This document shows, piece after piece, positions 33,652 to 39,981 of a DNA stretch of 39,981 nucleotides. The notes beneath the pieces are model-generated. The model was given only the letters and a program-made list of their open reading frames with translations, ran no database searches and was not told the origin of the DNA. The stretch lies in NCBI GenBank assembly GCA_947167835.1, contig CAMVJO010000006.1, positions 1 to 39,981 on the forward strand, given 5' to 3'. The DNA is from an uncultured Prevotellaceae bacterium (lineage in GTDB: Bacteria; Bacteroidota; Bacteroidia; Bacteroidales; Bacteroidaceae). Made by a program: the position numbers and the translations under genes. Positions within the stretch are counted from its first letter, which is position 1. The number at the start of each line of letters is the position of its first letter.

Positions 33652-34554
33652 TCAGGATGCAGCAACCTCGGCAATGGCATATACTCCCTTGCTGTCATAA
33701 CGGCGCTTGCTGCCGCCGACACGCATCAGGAACGAATAGATATCGCCGTAATAGGTAGGATCATCCATGTTGTCGAACATCTTCACCTCACCCAAGGCAC
33801 GGCTCACACACTGCTCTTGCCATGCAAGACCAGCGGCAAGTTCTGTAGCTGCTGCATTCTCAGACCATTTCAAAAGAGCCTTGCCGGATGTCAGACGCAG
33901 AACCTGTGAGCGCTGCATGATGCTGAATCCGTAGAGATTGCCCAAGATACCCTTCTGAGCATCTGCTGATGCCAGAAACGCACTCAGCTCAGTGCCGGTC
34001 AGGTCATCCAACAGGTCAGCGTACATGCAGGCATCAAGCAGGATGTAGCGGCCCTCTGCAGGAACATCATCCTGATTGAATCGGGTCATCAGAGCCAGGA
34101 CGGTTGCCTTGGTCATTTTCTTACGATTACCTGTGGCGGTGCTTGAGGTATGAGCCTCACGGGCACTGCCCACCGTCTCAATCACCTTGCCGGCAACGAA
34201 CCACTTGTAAAGAAGGTTCTGATGGGCTTGCTTCTGCAACTCCATACGGTCATTCCAGAGGATGCTCTGACGCTTGTCATAGCTCAGTTCCACCGTGTCG
34301 ATGTTGGGGATGTAGATGGGGTTAGTGGTCAGCTCATCCATGTCGTAGGTCAGATCCTGATCGGTACGCTGGTTCACTGACGCGGGTTTCTGCGTGCGGT
34401 TGATCTCTACGCCTGAGGGGGCTCCGGCGTTAGGGATATGCACGGTCTTGTTGCTCACGAATACAGAGTCATCAATACTCTTTGTGGCAAAGCTGTTGTC
34501 GGGAAAGAAGTTCTCGACGATGGTGTTCAACCATACTTGTTTGTTTAAAGCCAT
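33652..34554 (-). CDS. Major capsid protein
   Basis: A 300-aa HK97-fold coat protein of the type found in Bacteroidetes Mu-like phages. The start MALNKQVWLNTIVENFFPDNSF, the motif VFVSNKTVHIPNAGAPSGVE and the C-terminal KALLKWSENAAATELAAGLAWQE region are typical. It follows the protease/scaffold gene by 37 bases and is followed by a hairpin, then the sheath gene. No neck or head-tail joining gene lies between; at least one (DUF1320) is on the other strand. Confidence 0.85.
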   Translation of the reverse strand: MALNKQVWLNTIVENFFPDNSFATKSIDDSVFVSNKTVHIPNAGAPSGVEINRTQKPASVNQRTDQDLTYDMDELTTNPIYIPNIDTVELSYDKRQSILWNDRMELQKQAHQNLLYKWFVAGKVIETVGSAREAHTSSTATGNRKKMTKATVLALMTRFNQDDVPAEGRYILLDACMYADLLDDLTGTELSAFLASADAQKGILGNLYGFSIMQRSQVLRLTSGKALLKWSENAAATELAAGLAWQEQCVSRALGEVKMFDNMDDPTYYGDIYSFLMRVGGSKRRYDSKGVYAIAEVAAS

Positions 34555-34591
34555 TGTTTCAAAAAATTAAAAGGTTACACTTCTTGTTCTC

Positions 34592-35707
34592 TTACTCCTT
34601 GTAGTCCATGCCGAACTTCTCCTTGAACTTCGCACAGAACAGTTCCTTGTTCTGAGCCTTCAAGTCGGCAAGGCGGTTCTCCTTGTCAAGCTGGTCCCAG
34701 GTCTTGTTCTCGAAACCACCGGCTGCACCTCCATCCTGGTTGATGAAGTCAACGGCACGGGGGGCTGCCTGAGGCTTCATGCTGTTGATCAGAGCCTCGG
34801 TACTCTCGCGGTCACTCAGCATGAGCTTCTTCATCGTAGGAACCTGCTCCTTGCTGATCTTGCCTTCCGACACTGCTTTGTCCAGGAAAGCATCTACTTC
34901 CTTTGCCTGCAAGTTCGCAATCTGCGTCTTGTAAGCGTCATTCGCCTGCTGGAGTGCGTCAACCTTCGTTGCCTTGTTCTCCAACGCCTTGATGTGTGCT
35001 ACAATAGCACTGGCATCCTCCTTGTCACTGAAAGAAGGGATAGCCTTGATGTCATCTATTAAAGCCATTTCTTGTGAATTTTGTGGCTCGAAAACGAGCC
35101 GGTTATTAAAAAAGTTATAGATCTCTTCTGCTGTTTTAGGCTGCTCTTCGGTAGTCGCCATGTCATAGATGCCATCACACAACTTCATTTCCACTGCTTC
35201 CGGGGCATCTATCCAGTGGTCTTTCTCATCGAAGTATTTTGCCTGAACGTCTTTAGCCTTCATGCCACAACGTCCGGCAATCATGTTAGCCAGATCTTTC
35301 TGTAGCTGCTCCATCTGGTCAGCAGTCTGGCGTAAGACAGAGGCATTGCCCCAAGTGCCACCGCTCACACTATGAAGCATTAGTTTAGCGTATGGACTCA
35401 TGTAGAGGGGTTTTCCGCACAGGGCAATGATAGCAGCAATGCTCGCTGCAACTCCGTCTATATATATAGTAATGTCGCTCTTCGACTGTCTCAGCGCATT
35501 GTATATGGCAATGCCGCTGAACACATCGCCGCCGCGCGAGTTGATGCGCACGTCTATCTTGCCATACTGCGACTGCAATGCCAATAACTCGCTAACTATC
35601 CGACCGCTCTCCACACGAGAGCCATCGCCAATGTCGCCATAGAGCAGGAGCGTGGCGCGCCCCTCTCCTGGGATGATGTTGAAAAACTTTACACTTTCTT
35701 TTTTCAT
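34592..35707 (-). CDS. Head maturation protease (ClpP-like S14/S49 type) with scaffold domain
   Basis: A 371-aa protein. Residues 1-~185 form a ClpP-like prohead protease with the motifs INSRGGDVFSGIAIYNAL, catalytic Ser89 (DGVAASIAA) and His112 (LMLHSVSGG). Residues ~210-371 are helical and charged (HIKALENKATKVDALQQAND), a fused scaffolding domain that would be cleaved during maturation. The fusion is equivalent to Mu gpI with its scaffold form. It is the first gene of the minus-strand unit, with a promoter 23 bases ahead. Confidence 0.88.
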   Translation of the reverse strand: MKKESVKFFNIIPGEGRATLLLYGDIGDGSRVESGRIVSELLALQSQYGKIDVRINSRGGDVFSGIAIYNALRQSKSDITIYIDGVAASIAAIIALCGKPLYMSPYAKLMLHSVSGGTWGNASVLRQTADQMEQLQKDLANMIAGRCGMKAKDVQAKYFDEKDHWIDAPEAVEMKLCDGIYDMATTEEQPKTAEEIYNFFNNRLVFEPQNSQEMALIDDIKAIPSFSDKEDASAIVAHIKALENKATKVDALQQANDAYKTQIANLQAKEVDAFLDKAVSEGKISKEQVPTMKKLMLSDRESTEALINSMKPQAAPRAVDFINQDGGAAGGFENKTWDQLDKENRLADLKAQNKELFCAKFKEKFGMDYKE

Positions 35708-35729
35708 TTCGCTTTTGTTGATTTCGATG

Positions 35730-35760
35730 CAAAATTCGTATGTTTTTATCGTTTAGCAAA
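35730..35760 (-). promoter_or_regulatory. Promoter for the capsid-tail transcription unit
   Basis: On the minus strand, TTTG (35757-35760), a 19-base spacer and GAATTTTG (35730-35737) match the Bacteroidetes -33/-7 layout, with the first T of TAnnTTTG changed to G. The surrounding ACGAATTTTGCATCG resembles the boxes at 35854 and 20091. Confidence 0.6.
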
Positions 35761-35853
35761 ACCGCGTTTTTATCTTAATATTAGCAAGTTATACTAATAT
35801 ATTCTCGCAAAGCTTACATAAATTTCGCATTTCAGCAACGATGTATTTATTGC

Positions 35854-35861
35854 GAACTTTG
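35854..35861 (+). promoter_or_regulatory. -7 box for the terminase-portal transcription unit
   Basis: GAACTTTG in GCGAACTTTGCACCG lies 24 bases before the small terminase start. It mirrors the minus-strand box 116 bases away, so both arms would be served by one kind of promoter. The -33 region reads TTCA at 19 bases, a weak match. Confidence 0.5.
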
Positions 35862-35885
35862 CACCGTAAAATTTTAGAGATAATT

Positions 35886-36332
35886 ATGGCTAAACAGAAG
35901 AATATTGACAAAAAAGACATCGCGAAGTCGCTCTTCCTTAACGGCAACTTCACACAGGAGGAAATTGCTGAAAAGGTGAGCACAACCCGACAGACTGTTT
36001 CGCGCTGGATCAAAGAGGGCGGATGGGAAGAGCTCAAGGCCTCTATCACCATCACACCGGCGCAGATACTCTCCGGACTGAACCGCCAGATCGTGGAGAT
36101 AAACAATAATATCAGTGAGCGTGAAGAGGGGCAGCGCTTTGCCACAGTTGCAGAGGCCGACATCCTTGCAAAACTCGCGTCTGCCATCAAGAAAATAGAA
36201 CAGGACGTAGGCATTGCCGACATCGTGGATGTGGCTATACGCTTCACCAACTGGCTTCGTCCGCTCGATCTCGAAAAGGCAAAGGAGTTTAACAACCTTC
36301 TTGATGCGTTCATCAAGGATCAAATGAAGTAA
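35886..36332 (+). CDS. Small terminase subunit, Mu gp27-like (DUF1804)
   Basis: I use the ATG at 35886 (MAKQKNIDKKDIAKSLFLNG, 148 aa); the tracked ORF starts before the promoter. The N-terminal helix-turn-helix FTQEEIAEKVSTTRQTVSRWIKEGGW would bind phage DNA. The C-terminal half is helical and forms the oligomer (IVEINNNISEREEGQRF). It is coupled closely to the large subunit, four bases before its start. Role: recognising the genome for packaging. Confidence 0.85.
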   Translation: MAKQKNIDKKDIAKSLFLNGNFTQEEIAEKVSTTRQTVSRWIKEGGWEELKASITITPAQILSGLNRQIVEINNNISEREEGQRFATVAEADILAKLASAIKKIEQDVGIADIVDVAIRFTNWLRPLDLEKAKEFNNLLDAFIKDQMK

Positions 36333-36336
36333 CGAT

Positions 36337-37866
36337 ATGACGCTCGAAGATAAGAAAGCACTGAGGCGTTGGGCAGAACACCACAAAGCACTTGCTGCCG
36401 ACGTTCCCGTAGAAGACTGGCTCTCCAAGCAAGACATAGAGAAACGCCGCATGGACCTGGAGAAAGATCCTGTTGCCTGGATCAGGTATTTCTTCCCGAA
36501 ATATGCCAAGTATGACTTCGCACCGTTCCACGTCAAGGCCATCCACCGCATCATAGAACACGACGAATGGTACGAGGTGCTAAGTTGGAGCCGTGAGCTT
36601 GCTAAATCAACTGTGGCCATGTTCATCAATATGTTCCTGGCACTGACAAAGCGTAAGCGGTTCTTTGTCCTGGCATCGGCCACAGAGACCTCGGCAATAC
36701 GTCTGCTCACCCCATATAAACTCAATTTCGAGAACAATCCGCGTCTGCGCCAGTTCTACGGCAATCAGGTAACGGTTGGCGCATGGACCGATAAGGAATT
36801 CACCGCACGTTGCGGGGCAAAGTTCGTTGCGCTGGGTGCCGGTTCTGCGCCTCGTGGTGCCAAGAATGAGGAAATACGCCCTGATGTCATCTACCTTGAT
36901 GACTACGACACCGACGAGGACTGCCGCAATCCCGAAACACTCAAAAAGAAATGGAACTGGTTCGAGGGCGCACTTTATCCCACACGCTCTATATCCGAGC
37001 CCACACTTGTGCTGTGGTGCGGTAACATCATTGCCAAAGACTGCTGCATCAAGCGAGCTGGAGAACGTGCTAAGCATTGGGATATAGTCAATATCCGTGA
37101 CAAAAACGGTAAAAGCACATGGCCGCAGAAGAACACAGAGGAGCAGATTGACATTGTACTGTCTAATATCTCGTCAAAGAATGTCCAGGCAGAATATTAC
37201 AACAATCCTGTTTCGGAGGGCACGATCTTCAGGAACCTGCCCTTTGGCAAAGTGCCGCCGTTGAGAAGATTCCCATTCCTGATACTCTATGGAGATCCTG
37301 CCTATTCTGATTCCAGGAAAAAGGAATCCAGTACAAAGGCGCTCTGGCTTATCGGTAAGCACAAAGGCACGTACTACATCATCAAGGGTTTTCTGGCTCG
37401 TGAGCTGAACGCCACCTTCATCTCGTGGTACTTCGATATCATGGACTATGTAGCAGGGAAGACCAACGTCTATTGCTACATGGAGAACAACAAACTGCAA
37501 GATCCTTTCTTCAATCAGGTATTCAAACCGCTGCTTCGTGATGAGTGCAAGAAACGCAAAAGAGAACTCTTCATCAAAGGGGATGAGCGCAAAAAGACGG
37601 ATAAGGCCACTCGTATAGAAGCCAACCTGGAGCCGATAGACCGCAACGGTGCATGGATATTCAACGAGGACGAAAAGGACAATCCGCACATGCAGGAACT
37701 CATCAACCAGTTCAAGCTCTTTGAAATGCACCTGCCATACAATGCCGACGGTCCCGACTGCATAGAAGGCGGCATCACCATCATCGGAGAAAAGACAACA
37801 GAACTGCAACCTGCCGTCACCATCTCCTACAAGGAACTGCAAGACAACAACCCATACCGCATGTAA
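36337..37866 (+). CDS. Large terminase subunit, Mu gp28-like
   Basis: A 509-aa packaging motor. The ATPase part has a Walker A-like WSRELAKST (~84-92), Walker B VIYLDDYD (~184-191) and a coupling motif. The RNase H-like nuclease starts near Asp320 (LYGDPAYSD) and continues with IDRNGAWIFNEDEKDNPHM. It ends in NPYRM. It follows the small subunit and precedes portal genes, although a 9-bp repeat array fills the gap after it. Confidence 0.92.
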   Translation: MTLEDKKALRRWAEHHKALAADVPVEDWLSKQDIEKRRMDLEKDPVAWIRYFFPKYAKYDFAPFHVKAIHRIIEHDEWYEVLSWSRELAKSTVAMFINMFLALTKRKRFFVLASATETSAIRLLTPYKLNFENNPRLRQFYGNQVTVGAWTDKEFTARCGAKFVALGAGSAPRGAKNEEIRPDVIYLDDYDTDEDCRNPETLKKKWNWFEGALYPTRSISEPTLVLWCGNIIAKDCCIKRAGERAKHWDIVNIRDKNGKSTWPQKNTEEQIDIVLSNISSKNVQAEYYNNPVSEGTIFRNLPFGKVPPLRRFPFLILYGDPAYSDSRKKESSTKALWLIGKHKGTYYIIKGFLARELNATFISWYFDIMDYVAGKTNVYCYMENNKLQDPFFNQVFKPLLRDECKKRKRELFIKGDERKKTDKATRIEANLEPIDRNGAWIFNEDEKDNPHMQELINQFKLFEMHLPYNADGPDCIEGGITIIGEKTTELQPAVTISYKELQDNNPYRM

Positions 37867-37940
37867 CCCATCAAGCCCATCCTGCCCATTAAGCCCATCT
37901 TGCCCATTAACCCCATTCAACCCATAAAAACCCCATTAAC
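37867..37940 (+). repeat. Eight-unit tandem array of CCCATTAAN (9 bp)
   Basis: Starting at the base after the terminase stop, the sequence reads CCCATCAAG, CCCATCCTG, CCCATTAAG, CCCATCTTG, CCCATTAAC, CCCATTCAA, CCCATAAAAA, C+CCCATTAAC. It ends six bases before the DUF1320 start. The period of nine keeps frame with the terminase and would read as repeated Pro-Ile-x. The same unit is found in host intergenic DNA at 9032-9066. Confidence 0.85.
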
Positions 37941-37946
37941 CTCACC

Positions 37947-38387
37947 ATGGCAAACTTCATAACAACCTGCGATTACGACGCAACCATACACCGCGAAATA
38001 CTTGATGCGCTGCTGCGCACCGATTCACCCACATTCGACCCGCAAATCATTGAGATCTGCGAAGACCGTGCACTGAGCGAAATGCGCTCATACCTCAATA
38101 AGCAATACGACTGCGACGCCATATTCAGCGCTACAGGAGAAGACCGACATCCCCTCATTCTTATGTTTGCCGTTGATATCACCGTATATCACATCTTCTG
38201 CCAGCACAATCCCTATAAAATGGCTAAGATCAGGCAGGACAGATACGACCGCGCCATAGAATGGCTCAAAGGCGTTATGAAGGGCGATATCACCATAGAC
38301 GGCGCACCGCTCATTCAGGAACCCGGACTTTCCGAGAATTCTCCCTGGCAGATACAGGCAGATGAAGTGAGACCTACATTCCGATAG
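37947..38387 (+). CDS. DUF1320 protein, Mu gp36-like
   Basis: A 146-aa protein. The motifs EICEDRALSEMRSYLNKQYD and VDITVYHIFCQHNPYKMAKIRQDRYDRAIEWLKGVMKG are typical for DUF1320, the Mu gp36 group that is thought to act at the head-tail junction. It stands between terminase and portal rather than after the capsid gene as in Mu, so gene order has been rearranged. Confidence 0.87.
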   Translation: MANFITTCDYDATIHREILDALLRTDSPTFDPQIIEICEDRALSEMRSYLNKQYDCDAIFSATGEDRHPLILMFAVDITVYHIFCQHNPYKMAKIRQDRYDRAIEWLKGVMKGDITIDGAPLIQEPGLSENSPWQIQADEVRPTFR

Positions 38388-38400
38388 TATATATATAATA

Positions 38401-39726
38401 ATGAATATGAAAAAGAACAAGAACAAAATCACGCAGGGCGGTATGCTTGTCAGCAACGGACAGCGCCTGCCCGATGTAGTGTTGCAGATGCCGGAAATAT
38501 TCCTTTTCGACATGAAAGCCTACATGAGTTCCGTTACACTTGCCAAGAGCATAGACTATTCCAATCGTGCAAGGCTCTACGATATGTATGAATCTGCCAT
38601 GCTCGACCTCCACCTTTCAGGAACCCTTGACAAACGGCTACGCGGTGTGACACGCTTCCCGATAGAGTTCCGCAGGGATGGCAAACCCGATGAAGTCATC
38701 AACGCACAACTGCGCTCTCCCTGGTTCAAGCAACTGCGCAAAGACCTTATCATGTCCGAGTTCTGGGGATTCACGCTCCTACAGTTCTATACCGACGAGA
38801 ACGGCAATTTGCGCTACGACCTCATAGACCGTAAGCACTACAATCCCATACGCCGCGAGATACTGCGCTTTCAGAACGATCAACAGGGCTTGTCTATCGA
38901 AAACTTCCCTAACTGTCTCTTCGTGGGTACGGAAAGAGGCCTTGGCATCTTCGCAGAACTCATGCCTGCCGTGCTCTACAAACGCGGCGATATGGCAGAC
39001 TGGGCACAGTTCTGCAACATCTTCGGTATGCCCATCCGTGAATACACCTACGATGCAGGGGACGAGACGGCACGTAAGCGGCTCATCGCTGATGCCCGAC
39101 GCCAAGGCTCAAATGCGGTGTATATCCATCCCAAGGATAGCGAACTGACACTGATTGAGGCGGGCAATAAGACCGGCAGCAGCGACCTCTACAGGACTTT
39201 TGCCGATTATTGGGACAGCAAGATCTCCATACGTATTCTGGGCAACACACTCACCACCGATGCCAAGGAGACCGGCACGCAATCGCTCGGCACAGTTCAC
39301 AAGGAGGAAGAGGATGACATGAACGCAGACGACCGCGACTTCATCCTGAACATCCTAAACTACGATATGCGTCCCATATTCACCTCGCTGGGATTCAACA
39401 CCGAGGGCGGAGAGTTTGTCTATGCACGAAAGGAAAAGATAGAACCGACGAAGCACATTGGCATCGTGGAGAAGCTGCAAGACATGGGACTGCCTATGGA
39501 CGATGACTGGCTCTACGAGACATTCTGCGTAGAAAAGCCCAAGGACTACAAGCAACAGAAGGCACAGAAGGAAGCCGAGAAACAGGCCGTGCGCGACAGT
39601 CTGAACAATACGACCGTGCCCGAGACTGAAAAACAGCCTTTGAACAGTGATAAAACAGCGTTCAAAAACCGTTTAAGCCGTTTTTTCGGCATAGCCCCGA
39701 CTATCGGGGCGGACACCGACTTCTGA
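38401..39726 (+). CDS. Portal protein, Mu gp29-like (DUF935)
   Basis: A 441-aa portal subunit forming the DNA entry ring. The motifs LHLSGTLDKRLRGVTRFPIEF, EFWGFTLLQFYTDENG and IRILGNTLTTDAKETGTQSLGTVHKEEEDD mark the DUF935 family. The C-terminal end is a charged, flexible tail (KDYKQQKAQKEAEKQ). It may also start at the second Met (MKKNKNK, 38407). It begins 13 bases after DUF1320, and its TGA overlaps the open frame of the next gene. Confidence 0.92.
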   Translation: MNMKKNKNKITQGGMLVSNGQRLPDVVLQMPEIFLFDMKAYMSSVTLAKSIDYSNRARLYDMYESAMLDLHLSGTLDKRLRGVTRFPIEFRRDGKPDEVINAQLRSPWFKQLRKDLIMSEFWGFTLLQFYTDENGNLRYDLIDRKHYNPIRREILRFQNDQQGLSIENFPNCLFVGTERGLGIFAELMPAVLYKRGDMADWAQFCNIFGMPIREYTYDAGDETARKRLIADARRQGSNAVYIHPKDSELTLIEAGNKTGSSDLYRTFADYWDSKISIRILGNTLTTDAKETGTQSLGTVHKEEEDDMNADDRDFILNILNYDMRPIFTSLGFNTEGGEFVYARKEKIEPTKHIGIVEKLQDMGLPMDDDWLYETFCVEKPKDYKQQKAQKEAEKQAVRDSLNNTTVPETEKQPLNSDKTAFKNRLSRFFGIAPTIGADTDF

Positions 39727-39981
39727 TAGACACGCTCTACTATGGGGAATACGAAGGGCATCGTGGCTGCGCATGTTGCAATGGAACAAGGTTCGACAAT
39801 TCCATTCGCTTCGATGCCGATGTCCTCGGTCTGTTCCTGCGCAAAGTCTATAACGGCTTCGATACGGCCAACGAGATAGAGCCCACCATGTGGCGCGAGG
39901 TGCTGCGCATCATCAATGAGGGAACTGTGGAAGGCATCATGCAGGCAAAGGCGCAGCCTACACACCAATCGGACTTCTATC
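39723..39981 (+). CDS. Start of a gpF-like head morphogenesis protein (partial)
   Basis: The frame from 39723 is open to the window end and reads LIDTLYYGEYEGHRG, then RFDADVLGLFLRKVYNGFD and WREVLRIINEGTVEG. This resembles the N-terminus of Mu gpF (gp30)-type minor head proteins and follows the portal as in Mu. It is missing from the ORF track because no ATG, GTG or TTG precedes this stretch; the first ATG is inside, at 39888. CTG at 39723, overlapping the portal stop codon (CTGA), is my guess for coupled initiation. The rest lies outside. Confidence 0.55.
   Translation, partial: MIDTLYYGEYEGHRGCACCNGTRFDNSIRFDADVLGLFLRKVYNGFDTANEIEPTMWREVLRIINEGTVEGIMQAKAQPTHQSDFY

Larger units (their letters stand above)
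19217..39981. mobile_element. Mu-like transposable prophage, one end and structural half (continues past the window)
   Basis: The Mu-type families are gp27-like small terminase, gp28-like large terminase, DUF935 portal (gp29), DUF1320 (gp36), a ClpP-like head protease with scaffold, DUF2586 sheath, and contractile-tail baseplate genes. Together with transposase-type end repeats, they identify a Mu-like myovirus. It has entered a host secreted-protein gene. Two transcription units diverge from about 35.8 kb: head, tail, lysis and fibres on minus, packaging and portal on plus. The transposase A/B genes, repressor and second end are not in the window. All visible structural genes are intact, so the phage may be functional. 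The left boundary is approximate. Confidence 0.9.

Noticed and set aside
37174-37920. Minus-strand ORF with NGQDGLNGQDGLDG repeats, collagen-like
   Set aside because: It is the complement of the CCCATTAAN array plus the terminase gene read backwards; not a real protein.

Overview
The window looks like a chromosomal segment of a Bacteroidales bacterium, most likely of the Prevotellaceae. The grounds are the Bacteroidetes-type promoter boxes (TAnnTTTG), weak Shine-Dalgarno use, a short C-terminal secretion-type tail on a surface protein, a small lineage-typical peptide of the MKKIYQTP type, and intergenic repeats built on CCCATTAAN. Species is not determined. All family calls come from reading the translations; no database search was run.

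Left part, about 1-18.2 kb, is host chromosome. It starts with a tripartite RND efflux operon (periplasmic adaptor lipoprotein, inner-membrane pump, outer-membrane channel lipoprotein). Directly downstream is an LpxA-family acyltransferase, closed by a strong terminator. A lone REP-associated tyrosine transposase (RAYT) with an unusual C-terminal domain follows on the minus strand. Then come envelope and housekeeping genes on the plus strand: bifunctional penicillin-binding protein 1A, CMP-Kdo synthetase KdsB, an exported 14-unit MORN-repeat protein, glycogen branching enzyme, riboflavin synthase alpha chain and endonuclease III. About 1 kb of gene-free, repeat-rich DNA follows, with a perfect 50-bp direct repeat and REP-like palindromes. 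After it sit a small minus-strand peptide gene and the 3' part of a secreted-protein gene.

Right part, about 19.2 kb to the window end, is one end of a Mu-like (transposable, contractile-tailed) prophage. It has interrupted the secreted-protein gene. Its end carries three spaced copies of a CAAAAACGAAATG-type repeat, as expected for transposase-binding sites. Reading inward, the minus strand encodes in order of transcription: head protease/scaffold, major capsid protein, tail sheath, tail tube, an HU-like protein, a tail assembly chaperone with a probable -1 frameshift, tape measure, DUF6046 protein, baseplate hub, spike, gp25/W-like wedge, holin, amidase, a unimolecular-spanin-like lipoprotein, LysM protein, baseplate J, gp48-like protein and three fibre-type proteins. 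The plus strand, diverging from about 35.8 kb, encodes small terminase, large terminase, a DUF1320 (gp36-like) protein, DUF935 portal (gp29-like) and the start of a gpF-like head protein that runs off the window. The transposase, repressor and other phage end lie outside.

The most interesting part is the prophage's terminal island (19.4-20.7 kb), the position that carries com/mom DNA modification in phage Mu. It holds (1) a small thymidylate-synthase-family protein with the Asn-to-Asp change that in this family marks dCMP hydroxymethylases, (2) a small HTH-like protein, and (3) a highly structured 128-nt element with its own -7 promoter box, nested stems, a pseudoknot-forming third stem and a terminal T-run. 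I read the last as a candidate phage small RNA that appears undescribed to me. Other notable points are a divergent head/packaging layout, a phage-specific promoter variant (CGAAYTTTGCA), and a 9-bp tandem repeat shared by phage and host intergenic DNA.
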